Part shown: positions 13,131 through 20,769 of the stretch, one piece after another
How positions within the stretch are numbered: position 1 is the first letter of the stretch
How the letters are laid out: each line of letters starts with the position of its first letter
Assembly: GCA_045635885.1 (NCBI GenBank)
Contig: JAZTWO010000031.1
Location: 1-23,346 of the forward strand
Direction of reading: 5' to 3'
Length of the DNA: 23,346 nt
Source of the DNA: RGIG4608 sp045635885
GTDB taxonomy: Bacteria > Bacillota > Clostridia > Oscillospirales > CAG-272
The notes under the pieces: generated by a model
Told to the model about the DNA's origin: nothing
The model's database searches: none
The model's input: the letters and a program-made list of their open reading frames with translations, nothing else
Program-made: the position numbers and the translations under genes

Positions 13131-15908
13131 GTTGGGATCAATAGGATCAGCATCAAGATTATCCAGAACACCGTCACCATCGTAGTCAACAAATGTTGAT
13201 CCATTACCGTTGTTGTAGAGTGTAAAATTGTTCCCATTGTGGTTGAATAAAGTATTTACAGTAATTGAAGTGTTGAAATGTACACCATCAGTCGATTTGT
13301 TTTCTATAATAATGATTGGAACTTCAACCCTTGATACATTTTGCATTTCTTCACCATCAAATATGCAAGTGCCATCATAAATTCTGTCGGCATACAAATC
13401 TATATTCACATTTCCTCTAAAATGAATTTTAGCATCCGATAACTCTTGAATTATCCTTCCGCTAAAATTCCCATTTACTACTGTAGTTGCATTGTTATAG
13501 AGTTTTACATAATTATTTTCTCCATTAAAAATTAATGTTCCATTGTTTATTATACCACCATTATAATGTATTGGACAAAAAGACACGGTTCCATTCACTA
13601 TCAATGTCGCATTTTCTTCAATTTCAAGGTAACCACCAGTAGGACATATCAAATCACCATTAATTACATACGAGTCGCCAGATGATATCTTTAGGTCTCC
13701 CTTAACTTCAACTATTCCTGTTATATTTGAACGTAGTGTTACTGCACTATTTGTTATTACAATTCTTCCATAATCCGACCCCTCTGCCAATGTTGCTCCA
13801 TCTTGCATATATATTTCAAAATCGTCACTAACAGGATTACCATGTAAATCCATGTGCCCATACAAATAGATATCTCCTATACTCGACCCCGAGATTCCTT
13901 TGGAATTCAGCACCTCGACATTGTATGCTTGTAAATTATATACATTTTGCATTTCTTCACCATCAAATATGCAAGTGCCATCATAAATTCTGTCGGCATA
14001 CAAATCTATATTCACATTTCCTCTAAAATGAATTTTAGCATCCGATAACTCTTGAATTATCCTTCCGCTAAAATTCCCGTTTACTACTGTAGTTGCATTG
14101 TTATAGAGTTTTACATAATTATTTTCTCCATTAAAAATTAATGTTCCATTGTTTATTATACCACCACTATAATGTATTGGACGAAAAGACACGGTTCCAT
14201 TCACTATCAATGTCGCATTTTCTTCAATTTCAAGGTGACCACCAGTAGGACATATCAAATTACCATTAATTACATATGAGTCGCCAGATGATATCTTTAT
14301 GTAACCGCCAGCTTCAATATTACCATCAAAAACGCCATTAAAGGTGTAAATTTTTCCGTATTCAATTGTATCCGAGGGTGAAACTAGTTCAACTTCATCG
14401 TTTTTTATAGACCAAGTTCCCAGTTTCTTAACCTTTCTTTCCTCTATCGGTGTCACAGATATTATATCTTTTACCACCTTAATATAATTATCATACGAAA
14501 AAGTTTTGTGCCAATTTTTAACAGCTACAAGATTTGAATAATTGGATGATAGTGTCAGTTTTTCAGATGCCTTCAAAAGTGCTTTACAGGACGCATCAAA
14601 TCCTTCAACTAACGATTCATATTCACCAACATCCTCTGAATCAAACTGAAATTTAAATGAATCAGCTTTACTTTTCAATATAAAGCGAAAACCGTCTACA
14701 TACTCGTTAAGAACCATTTGAACAAGCATATCGTCCATATTGGGAATATCAAAAAGAACGTCAAACAACACCCAAGATGCAGTTTTTAAAATGGCAGAAA
14801 CAAAGCCATAGGCACCTATCTGTCCGGTAATAGCATCTTGCATAGCATCGAATATGGCATCTACAACCTTGTCTTGCATATAGGTTTTAACAACGTACGA
14901 CGCAAAACCCTGAACCAGTTGGTTTTTCAATCTGGTCATACCATCGTACACTGTTTTATATCCGCTACTATTTTCAATTATGTCATCAAGGATTTCAATT
15001 CTTAATTCCTCAAGCATAAGGCCAACTGATATAGCTTTAAGATACGAAATCAATTCTTTGGTAGAAGAGAGCAATAATCCTGCGGATTCGGCCTCCTTAA
15101 GAAATACTGTTTTTAAAGATGATAAATATGTTTTACCATAAGCATCAAAAACATCGTTGTTATAAAGTGTGTCAAAAAACTTTTCTATTATAACTTCATG
15201 GGTTTCTGTAGAATCATAATAGAGATTTTCAAAATCGTGACAAATGCCTATTATCTTGTTGGCAGGTTTGGTGAGCTTCTCAACATCACCAATCATCTTC
15301 ATACTATCATTTTCTCCGATGAGTTCCTTAGCAAACAGTATATTTGCGCTATCAACAGCCTGTAAATAGTTAAAATTCGTGCCGCCATACGCATCAGACA
15401 TCATCTCAAAAAATTCCTTTGCACTCAATGCCGCGGCAATACTTGTCTCTATTTGTGTCCATATATATTTGGGACTATTAATATAGTCGTTAAATATATC
15501 ACGAGCTACGTTATCCACATCATCATAATAATCTTCTATATAAGCATTCATCAAATAAGATGTATCATATCCATAAAACAAATCTGAATAATATATTATG
15601 TCGGGCAACTTTTCTATAATTTTAGTTTCTTTATGGTTGCAATTCTTGCATTTTCTCTCTTCTAATCCTACAGAAGTCGTAGTTGGATTTGAAACAATAA
15701 CCCATTCTCCCCAAGAATGAAATCCCGTGGCAGAAACTTCTTTAACTTCTTTTTCTCCACATTCACACATGCGTTCTTTAAAGCCAGTTTCAGAGCAAGT
15801 AGCATCCTTGGTGTTTACCCATTCGCCCCAAGTATGCTTGTGTCCACAAGCAACTAATGAAGTTGATATAACTATAATTGACAAAACAAATATTAGTATT
15901 TTTTTCAT
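13125..15908 (-). CDS. Large repeat-containing surface lipoprotein, calcium-loop C-terminus
   Basis: 927 aa. Lipoprotein signal with lipobox LVAC (Cys21). Two Cys-paired repeats at residues 23-100 (HTWGEWVxxxDATCxxxGFKERMCECGEKE; then HSWGEWV...RKCKNCNHKE) are of the type seen in the 920-aa LRR protein. A probably helical region of unknown fold covers about 105-500. Then come beta-rich, Asn/Gly-rich stretches (NNGTLIFNGENNYVKLYNNATTVVNGNFSG) suggestive of a beta-helix, including two nearly identical 120-residue copies at about 537-656 and 739-858. The C-terminus has a thrombospondin type-3-like calcium loop, DYDGDGVLDNLDADP (908-922). No recognised enzyme domain. An extracellular binding or adhesion role is a guess. 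AAAGGAG and a strong promoter precede the start. Confidence 0.85.
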   Translation of the reverse strand: MKKILIFVLSIIVISTSLVACGHKHTWGEWVNTKDATCSETGFKERMCECGEKEVKEVSATGFHSWGEWVIVSNPTTTSVGLEERKCKNCNHKETKIIEKLPDIIYYSDLFYGYDTSYLMNAYIEDYYDDVDNVARDIFNDYINSPKYIWTQIETSIAAALSAKEFFEMMSDAYGGTNFNYLQAVDSANILFAKELIGENDSMKMIGDVEKLTKPANKIIGICHDFENLYYDSTETHEVIIEKFFDTLYNNDVFDAYGKTYLSSLKTVFLKEAESAGLLLSSTKELISYLKAISVGLMLEELRIEILDDIIENSSGYKTVYDGMTRLKNQLVQGFASYVVKTYMQDKVVDAIFDAMQDAITGQIGAYGFVSAILKTASWVLFDVLFDIPNMDDMLVQMVLNEYVDGFRFILKSKADSFKFQFDSEDVGEYESLVEGFDASCKALLKASEKLTLSSNYSNLVAVKNWHKTFSYDNYIKVVKDIISVTPIEERKVKKLGTWSIKNDEVELVSPSDTIEYGKIYTFNGVFDGNIEAGGYIKISSGDSYVINGNLICPTGGHLEIEENATLIVNGTVSFRPIHYSGGIINNGTLIFNGENNYVKLYNNATTVVNGNFSGRIIQELSDAKIHFRGNVNIDLYADRIYDGTCIFDGEEMQNVYNLQAYNVEVLNSKGISGSSIGDIYLYGHMDLHGNPVSDDFEIYMQDGATLAEGSDYGRIVITNSAVTLRSNITGIVEVKGDLKISSGDSYVINGDLICPTGGYLEIEENATLIVNGTVSFCPIHYNGGIINNGTLIFNGENNYVKLYNNATTVVNGNFSGRIIQELSDAKIHFRGNVNIDLYADRIYDGTCIFDGEEMQNVSRVEVPIIIIENKSTDGVHFNTSITVNTLFNHNGNNFTLYNNGNGSTFVDYDGDGVLDNLDADPIDPNK
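13334..13693 (-). repeat. 360-bp direct repeat, downstream copy
   Basis: Matches 13940-14299 at a constant offset of 606 bases with no gap and six mismatches that I could count. It codes for residues about 739-858 of the 927-aa lipoprotein, ending in EEMQNV. Confidence 0.95.
13940..14299 (-). repeat. 360-bp direct repeat, upstream copy
   Basis: Partner of 13334-13693 and in the same reading frame (residues about 537-656). Of the six differences, four change the protein (Arg/Cys, Ser/Asn, His/Tyr, Asn/Asp) and two are silent. The 246 bases between the copies are unique. Confidence 0.95.
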
Positions 15909-15941
15909 AAATGCTCCTTTAAATATATTTTATTTTTCTTT

Positions 15942-15970
15942 ATTATAACACAAAAAACAAACAATGTAAA
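15942..15970 (-). promoter_or_regulatory. SigA promoter of the 927-aa lipoprotein gene
   Basis: On the minus strand TTTACA (15965-15970) and TATAAT (15942-15947) have a 17-base spacer, about 35 bases before the start codon. Confidence 0.8.
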
Positions 15971-16002
15971 GAGTATAAAAACTTCTAATTATACAACAAT
16001 AT

Positions 16003-16035
16003 AAAAAGCCATTGGATTTTTCCAATGGCTTTTTC
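16003..16035 (-). terminator. Terminator of the DUF5685/J-protein operon
   Basis: Stem AGCCATTGGA (16007-16016) / TCCAATGGCT (16021-16030), loop TTTT, flanked by A and T runs. On the minus strand CTTTTTATATT follows. It lies 6 bases after the stop of the small membrane protein gene. Confidence 0.88.
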
Positions 16036-16575
16036 TCATTTCAAAAACTTATAAATTTTAATTCTATCTCGGATTTTCACAAAATAGACGGTAATGAGCT
16101 TTGAAAGTGCAATATCGTACATAACGAATGCGAGCATGCCGAGTGCATAGGTGCTAATCACAACAAATCCCGTTTCAAATTCATCCGGAACAAAAACGCT
16201 AATGAGCAAAAGCATAAGTGCCAATGCCGCACTTCCCGTTGCAATTTTAATTACCCACTGTATTAAGGACGATTTTAAACGTTCAACGTATGATTTGATA
16301 ATTGGATAAAATCCCATAAAGCACGCATAAAATATCGCAGGCGTTTTTTGAGGCAAAATAATCAAAGCTAATATTGACGTTGCCACATAGGCAAGCCATG
16401 CGTATCTATGCCCCATTTCAATTACGATAACTACCACAAGCAGCGAAACCACTGCGCTAAGTGTAAGGTCAAGCACCTCAATAGCACATCCAAGATACAA
16501 AATAATTACCGACAGTGCAACAAGCACACCGCAAATAACCACTCTTTGATCAAACGAAGATTTTTTTCGTGCCAT
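16036..16575 (-). CDS. Small integral membrane protein, function unknown
   Basis: 179 aa with about five hydrophobic helices (VVICGVLVALSVIILYLG, LSAVVSLLVVVIVIEMG, LAYVATSILALIIL, IATGSAALALMLLLISVFV, VVISTYALGMLAFVMYDIAL) and basic ends (MARKKSSFDQR; KIRDRIKIYKFLK). Size and helix pattern recall ECF-transporter S subunits or similar small membrane proteins, but I see no diagnostic motif and do not assign a family. AAGGGAAG upstream supports the ATG. It is the third gene of the operon, 17 bases after the J-protein stop, so a partnership with the two upstream Cys-rich proteins is plausible. Confidence 0.8.
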   Translation of the reverse strand: MARKKSSFDQRVVICGVLVALSVIILYLGCAIEVLDLTLSAVVSLLVVVIVIEMGHRYAWLAYVATSILALIILPQKTPAIFYACFMGFYPIIKSYVERLKSSLIQWVIKIATGSAALALMLLLISVFVPDEFETGFVVISTYALGMLAFVMYDIALSKLITVYFVKIRDRIKIYKFLK

Positions 16576-16592
16576 AGTTTACTTCCCTTTTC

Positions 16593-17210
16593 TTAACAAC
16601 AAGCAATAAGGTCCGCACCCATGCATTCGCAACAACAGTCCGCACAAATAAGGGATGTACAGCAGTTGAGGTCGCAACAACCGGTTGACTGATATGTTTT
16701 GTAATTGCCGTTTTGATAACTTCTGTTGCGGAATGCGTTTCTTGCATTTTGATATTCATAGTTGCTCGGCTCCATTGAGCAAGCCATGTCAAAATATCTT
16801 TGAGCATCTGCATAATATCCCTTTTTCACCATTACGCAGGCATAGAGATAATACCACTCTGCACCCCTTGTTTGTTGGGGAGTTGAAATAAGCATTTGCT
16901 CCGCCTCAAAAATATTTCCTGTATTAATAAGCTGACGCACTCTTGTGTAAAATTCACTACTTGATGAGCTTCCGGGATTGAAACCGCCATTTCCTGCGCC
17001 ATTCCCGTTCTTCGAACCACCGTTTCTCATTTTTTGAATTTCATCATAAGCGGAGTTTACCTCCTTCATTTTCTCGTTTGCAAGCTCAGCAAGGTCGCTA
17101 TCTGCAAACTTATCGGGGTGATATTTTTTTACAAGAGCACGGTATGCATCTTTAATTTCTTCATCAGTTGCACTTGGTGAAACACCAAGCACCTTGTATG
17201 GGTCTTTCAT
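16593..17210 (-). CDS. J-domain (DnaJ-like) protein with TPR-like middle and 11-Cys tail
   Basis: 205 aa. A canonical J domain at residues 1-62 (DPYKVLGVSPSATDEEIKDAYRALVKKYHPDKF) has the HPD at 31-33 needed to stimulate DnaK ATPase. A Gly/Asn/Ser linker (63-85) is followed by a TPR-like helical segment (86-163: VRQLINTGNIFEAEQMLI, GYYADAQRYFDMACSMEPSN). The tail at 178-205 has eleven cysteines (CCDLNCC, ICADCCCEC, IACC). It lacks the DnaJ zinc-finger and C-terminal client domains, so it is a specialised co-chaperone, not DnaJ itself. The tail could bind metal, be lipidated or sit at the membrane; this is inference. The ATG overlaps the DUF5685 stop (ATGA). Confidence 0.92.
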   Translation of the reverse strand: MKDPYKVLGVSPSATDEEIKDAYRALVKKYHPDKFADSDLAELANEKMKEVNSAYDEIQKMRNGGSKNGNGAGNGGFNPGSSSSSEFYTRVRQLINTGNIFEAEQMLISTPQQTRGAEWYYLYACVMVKKGYYADAQRYFDMACSMEPSNYEYQNARNAFRNRSYQNGNYKTYQSTGCCDLNCCTSLICADCCCECMGADLIACC

Positions 17211-18103
17211 TCATCAATCTCCTGTTTCGATTTTTTAGTTTTCTCTTTTTTATTTTGCTTATTGCAAACCTTGTCAACCATTGCAGGCATTCCAAGGCAC
17301 AAAATATTCTTAATTATTTCGCTTCTGTTTTTGTCATCGTCATCAAGCAGTTCAACTGCAGAATAGACCATTGCAAGCTCCGCTTCAAGCATTTTGGATA
17401 TTGAAACAAGATTATCATCTGTAAAATCCTGCCCTGAATAGAGCAAAACAAAAGGATTATAGCTTCCGCTTTCTCGGTCTTTTGCATAATCGTCAAAGGC
17501 GTCAACAATATATATCCACCTTCCGATTCTCTTACCGATTTTGTTCGCTATCAGATTTTTGTCGCCTTCAAGTCCCAAAGAAAGCAAGCACGCCATCAAA
17601 TCGCCAAAAATATCTGCAGGGACATCAATGGATGCTATTCTTTTTTCTTCCACATCGGCAAGTGCATCAAGCTTTTCGGCAACAAAATCCCAAAGATCGG
17701 GATAAGTAAATTCCGCTTCCCTCTCCATTTTGCTAAAGACAAGCTTACAAAGCTGTGCGGCTTTGCGTTTTATCCCCTTTTCGTCGTTGATATTATCCTC
17801 AATTTTTTGTGCGGTCAAAATTCCGCCAACATAGGCAGAATATCTAAGCGGATCGTTAATTTGAACCGTGTTTATCGCCTTTATCGGATGTCTAACACAT
17901 CTTTTTTTAACAATTTCAACCTCGGTACCCTCAAGCATTTCTCTAACAAGAGCAAAAAATGCCACATCATAACTCAAGGTCAATCGAGAAAGGCAGCCCG
18001 TGCATTCGCCCATTGCGTGACAAAGACCGCAATATGTAGCTCGATAATAATCAAATTCACGAATTCTTAACGAAGGTTTATCAACCACAACGTACCCGAA
18101 CAT
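17207..18103 (-). CDS. DUF5685-family protein with paired CxxC motifs
   Basis: 298 aa, soluble. The N-terminus MFGYVVVDKPSLRIREFDYYRATYCGLCHAMGECTGCLSRLTLSYD is typical of the DUF5685 family as I know it. Cys25-x2-Cys28-x5-Cys34-x2-Cys37 could bind zinc or an iron-sulfur cluster. The rest is mostly helical, with conserved-looking GRWIYIVDAFDDYAKDRESGSYNPFVLL (Asp-rich) near the middle. The recurring Asp/Glu pattern loosely recalls all-alpha isoprenoid-type enzymes, but this is weak. The tail is Lys-rich. Start chosen at 18101-18103 because GGAGG lies 7 bases upstream; the longer frame to 18148 has no such site. First gene of a three-gene operon. Biochemical role unknown. Confidence 0.82.
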   Translation of the reverse strand: MFGYVVVDKPSLRIREFDYYRATYCGLCHAMGECTGCLSRLTLSYDVAFFALVREMLEGTEVEIVKKRCVRHPIKAINTVQINDPLRYSAYVGGILTAQKIEDNINDEKGIKRKAAQLCKLVFSKMEREAEFTYPDLWDFVAEKLDALADVEEKRIASIDVPADIFGDLMACLLSLGLEGDKNLIANKIGKRIGRWIYIVDAFDDYAKDRESGSYNPFVLLYSGQDFTDDNLVSISKMLEAELAMVYSAVELLDDDDKNRSEIIKNILCLGMPAMVDKVCNKQNKKEKTKKSKQEIDE

Positions 18104-18138
18104 ATTCTTCCTCCAATCCATAAAGATATTTTTTATTA

Positions 18139-18167
18139 TTGACAACACTTGATGTATGTGTTAAAAT
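18139..18167 (+). promoter_or_regulatory. SigA promoter of the 82-aa protein gene
   Basis: TTGACA (18139-18144) and TAAAAT (18162-18167) have a 17-base spacer. The transcript would start about 25 bases before the start codon. The divergent DUF5685 operon has no equally clear promoter here. Confidence 0.8.
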
Positions 18168-18199
18168 ACTGTTATAAAATAATCTCAAAGGAGATCACT

Positions 18200-18448
18200 A
18201 TGGCAAAAGCACAAAAATGGTCAGTTGAAATCGGTGGCGAGGTTCACTCTGTGGCATATACCCCACGCACTCTTTTTTCAAAAGCTAAAATCAAAATAGA
18301 CGACAAAACCTATCCAATTCACTCTGCAAAGCTTTTCGGCGCCGCGCAAGAGGTTTTCCGTCTTGGCGGTGAAAGAGCCGTTATTTCAATTGCAAAGAAT
18401 AAAAAGGCAAGTCTATCTGTTGACAACGAACCTGTAAAAGAAATATAA
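18200..18448 (+). CDS. 82-aa beta-rich protein resembling one FAIM-type repeat
   Basis: Start at 18200 is set by AGGAG 8 bases upstream; the longer frame from 18149 begins inside the promoter. The protein reads as alternating beta strands: WSVEIGGEVHSVAYTP, KAKIKIDDKTYPI, a central KLFGAAQEVFRLGG, and AVISIAKNKKASLSVDNEPV. The order W-x-V, GxxHxV, K(x)3-4ID(G/D)K, FG, FxLGG, then Ile and Val strands looks to me like a single repeat of the beta-sandwich FAIM (Fas apoptosis inhibitory molecule) family, two of which form eukaryotic FAIM1. I cannot verify this by search. No signal peptide or membrane segment. It is alone between its own promoter and terminator, divergent from the DUF5685 operon. 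Confidence 0.72.
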   Translation: MAKAQKWSVEIGGEVHSVAYTPRTLFSKAKIKIDDKTYPIHSAKLFGAAQEVFRLGGERAVISIAKNKKASLSVDNEPVKEI

Positions 18449-18452
18449 CTTT

Positions 18453-18486
18453 AAGATGACTGATTTTAATCAGTCGTCTTTTTTAT
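18453..18486 (+). terminator. Terminator of the 82-aa protein gene
   Basis: AAGATGACTGATT (18453-18465) pairs with AATCAGTCGTCTT (18468-18480) with one G-T wobble and is followed by TTTTATTATA. It abuts the stop codon of the minus-strand gene and may serve that as well. Confidence 0.85.
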
Positions 18487-19157
18487 TATAATTCTAATGT
18501 GTTAACATTATTCTTAAGCAACACTATCTCAAGATTGCCGTTGCGAATACGAAGTTCATCAATAAACTCTCTAACTTCACCATCATTCTTCATCTCAACT
18601 ATGTAAGTAAGTTTGAAAAGACTTCCCATATTGGTGGTCTTAACGGACATAAGAGTTGCTTTTTTAGTATATTTTTCAAAAACTTCATCAAATACACTTG
18701 TGAAGTTAAGATTTTCAGGGATAGTTATATTAAGCTCCTGTTCTCTGTCGCTCTTCATTTTGATAACCGAGAATAAGAAGATAATAAGAGAAGCAATAAG
18801 TGAGAAAACAATTGCAACACCCACAAAACCAGAAGCACACGCAAGACCTGCGCTCATAGCAATAAAAATTGAAATAATATCCTTTGCCTTGGCAGGAACG
18901 GATCTAAATCTGATAAGAGAAAATGCGCCTGCAACTGCAATACCCGTGCCAACGCTTCCATTAACCATAATAATAACTGTTTGAACTGTTAAGGGCAACA
19001 ATATAAGACTTGCAAAAAAGCTTTTTGATATTCTGTTCTTGTGTGAACTTACCAACGCAACAAGCAAACCGCAAAAGATTGCACAAGCGGCGCTTATAAG
19101 ATAGGGCTTAACTGACATATTAGCATTTGTGTAAAATATATTGCTAAAAAATTCCAT
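18486..19157 (-). CDS. DUF4956-family membrane protein
   Basis: 223 aa. About four membrane helices in residues 15-135, with the conserved loop VGTGIAVAGAFSLIRFRSVPAKAKDI, followed by a soluble alpha/beta C-terminal domain (LNITIPENLNFTSVFDEVFEKYTKKATLMSVKTTNMGSLFKLTYIVEMKNDGEVREFIDELRIRNGNLEIVLL) of ferredoxin-like appearance. DUF4956 genes often lie next to VTC-domain polyphosphate polymerase genes, as here. A role in moving or anchoring polyphosphate is inferred, not shown. Its ATG is 3 bases after the VTC gene stop, with AAGGAAGG as ribosome binding site, so the two are cotranscribed. Confidence 0.87.
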   Translation of the reverse strand: MEFFSNIFYTNANMSVKPYLISAACAIFCGLLVALVSSHKNRISKSFFASLILLPLTVQTVIIMVNGSVGTGIAVAGAFSLIRFRSVPAKAKDIISIFIAMSAGLACASGFVGVAIVFSLIASLIIFLFSVIKMKSDREQELNITIPENLNFTSVFDEVFEKYTKKATLMSVKTTNMGSLFKLTYIVEMKNDGEVREFIDELRIRNGNLEIVLLKNNVNTLEL

Positions 19158-19160
19158 TAT

Positions 19161-19862
19161 CTATTTACCTTCCTTTTTGTTTGTAATATCGTAATATGCG
19201 TGAGCATATTTTGAAAACTTGGTTGGATATATCTTGCACTCAGACAAGGCACGCACAAGCCACATTGGTATAGCACCCGGTGTCTTGATTTCAAGTATAT
19301 ATTCATCATTGTTTATCAATGGAGTTCCCTCTTCGATATTGTCCTCGTTGGGAAATCCAATTCTATATCTTAAATTTTGGTCAAAGGTTAAGCGAACGTT
19401 TTCATCATCCGAAGCAAAATATGCCTCTCTTTCACAAAGAATACAAACTTTTGGTTTGGGTTGACGATAAAACTTCATCAGATAATCAATCTCCCTCATT
19501 ATTTGAGAGTCAAATGGTGGAACACCGCTGTCTATATAAGCAAACGCCTCTGCCATTGTCATTGAAACTCTGCGTTTAAAAACAACCTTTTTATATTTCT
19601 TTTTAATTTCAAAAAAGATTTGCTTATCTTCGCTTGGAATACCGTAACTACGCATGCGCAATTTTTCTTTATACGCAATTGCGTTGATGGAATTTCTTAT
19701 CAAAAGAAAATCGGGCGTGTCAAGATATAATGAGCAAAGAGTATTTCTTCCGTGCTTATCGGGAACAAGACGGTCACGAATAATGGACATAAATCTATCA
19801 TATTCAACAGAATTCAAACGATATTTCTTCTCATATCGCTTAAATATCATAATATCCGCCAC
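19161..19862 (-). CDS. VTC-domain polyphosphate polymerase
   Basis: 233 aa, one VTC domain of the triphosphate-tunnel fold; yeast Vtc4 polymerises ATP gamma-phosphate into polyphosphate with this domain. Tunnel residues are visible: the opening FKRYEKKYRL, KEKLRMRSYG with Arg69 and Arg71, FFEIKKKYKKVVFKRR (Glu85, Lys87 to Arg98), CEREAY (Arg145), ILEIK (Glu191, Lys193) and KFSKYAHAY (Lys215, Lys218). No SPX domain and no membrane helix; DUF4956 downstream would supply the membrane part. The GTG at 19860-19862 is preferred because GGGGAG lies 7 bases upstream; the ATG four codons later has no good site. Divergent from the OmpR-type regulator gene. Confidence 0.88.
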   Translation of the reverse strand: MADIMIFKRYEKKYRLNSVEYDRFMSIIRDRLVPDKHGRNTLCSLYLDTPDFLLIRNSINAIAYKEKLRMRSYGIPSEDKQIFFEIKKKYKKVVFKRRVSMTMAEAFAYIDSGVPPFDSQIMREIDYLMKFYRQPKPKVCILCEREAYFASDDENVRLTFDQNLRYRIGFPNEDNIEEGTPLINNDEYILEIKTPGAIPMWLVRALSECKIYPTKFSKYAHAYYDITNKKEGK

Positions 19863-19896
19863 CGAACCACTCCCCTCATAATTTCTTTAACACATT

Positions 19897-19925
19897 ATTT
19901 TACCATACTTTTCTTATATTGTAAA
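19897..19925 (-). promoter_or_regulatory. SigA promoter of the VTC/DUF4956 operon
   Basis: On the minus strand TTTACA (19920-19925) and TAAAAT (19897-19902) have a 17-base spacer, with TGG before the -10 giving an extended -10. Confidence 0.75.
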
Positions 19926-20027
19926 TCCATATCCTTAAAAAATAATTAAATTTTACAAAAAATATTATATTTTTTGACAATATTTCACTATTTTAAGAAT
20001 TTTTTCAGTTTTTTCCTTCAAAATATC

Positions 20028-20056
20028 TTGTGTAAAATTCAAATATGTAATATAAT
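20028..20056 (+). promoter_or_regulatory. SigA promoter of the two-component operon
   Basis: TTGTGT (20028-20033) and TATAAT (20051-20056) have a 17-base spacer, 29 bases before the response-regulator ATG. Confidence 0.65.
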
Positions 20057-20085
20057 ATATCTATATTCCCATAAAGGAGATAATA

Positions 20086-20766
20086 ATGAACGTTTTAATA
20101 GTTGAAGACGAAAAGCGACTCGCAGATGCACTTTCTCAAATACTTGTTGAACAAAAATATATAGTTGACGTTGTTTATGACGGCGCAGACGGACTTGATT
20201 ATGCCGCAAGTGGAATTTACGATTGCATTATCCTTGACATAATGTTGCCAAGTATAAGCGGATTTGACGTTTGCCTTGAATTAAGACGTAAAAAAATTAC
20301 AACGCCCGTTCTCATGCTCACCGCCAAGGATACCATAACCGATAAAGTTAGGGGACTTGATGCAGGAGCTGACGATTATATGACAAAGCCCTTCTCTCCT
20401 GAAGAGCTTTTGGCTCGTCTTAGAGTGTTAACTCGCAGAAAGGGCGAGGTAATACTTGACGAGATGAAATATTTCGATTTGGTGCTTCATCTTGACCAAT
20501 CAAAGCTATCTTGTGACAAAAGCATTAAAAACATACAGCTAAATTTTAAAGAATGTGAAATGCTTAAAATGTTTTTGGCTCGCCCCGAGGTGATTATTTC
20601 AAAGCAAGACATAATCACAAGAATTTGGGGCTACGACTCCGATGCAGGTGACAATAACGTCGAGGCGTATATATCATTTTTACGCAAAAAGCTCACGTTT
20701 GTTGAATCCGGAGTTGAAATAGTATCTATAAAAAAACTTGGTTATAAATTAACGTCAAAGGTATAA
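20086..20766 (+). CDS. OmpR/PhoB-family response regulator
   Basis: 226 aa. Receiver domain (1-115) with the acidic pair Glu8/Asp9, phosphoacceptor Asp51 in CIILDIMLP, Thr79 and Lys101 (KPF). A winged-helix DNA-binding domain (about 128-226) has the expected LNFKECEMLKMFLARPEVIISKQDIITRIWGYD, NNVEAYISFLRKKL and a terminal IKKLGYKL wing. Binds DNA after phosphorylation by its partner kinase, encoded 3 bases downstream. AAGGAG 8 bases upstream supports the ATG. The gene is divergent from VTC/DUF4956, so it may control that operon; this is inference from position. Confidence 0.96.
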   Translation: MNVLIVEDEKRLADALSQILVEQKYIVDVVYDGADGLDYAASGIYDCIILDIMLPSISGFDVCLELRRKKITTPVLMLTAKDTITDKVRGLDAGADDYMTKPFSPEELLARLRVLTRRKGEVILDEMKYFDLVLHLDQSKLSCDKSIKNIQLNFKECEMLKMFLARPEVIISKQDIITRIWGYDSDAGDNNVEAYISFLRKKLTFVESGVEIVSIKKLGYKLTSKV

Positions 20767-20769
20767 AAT

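Noticed and set aside
13334..14299. Two 360-bp direct repeats as the ends of a transposon
   Set aside because: The repeats and the sequence between them lie within one continuous reading frame, with no transposase or terminal inverted repeats.
19974..19979. TTGACA upstream of the response regulator as its -35 box
   Set aside because: At 17-18 bases downstream there is only GAATTT/AATTTT. The TTGTGT/TATAAT pair at 20028-20056 is better placed.
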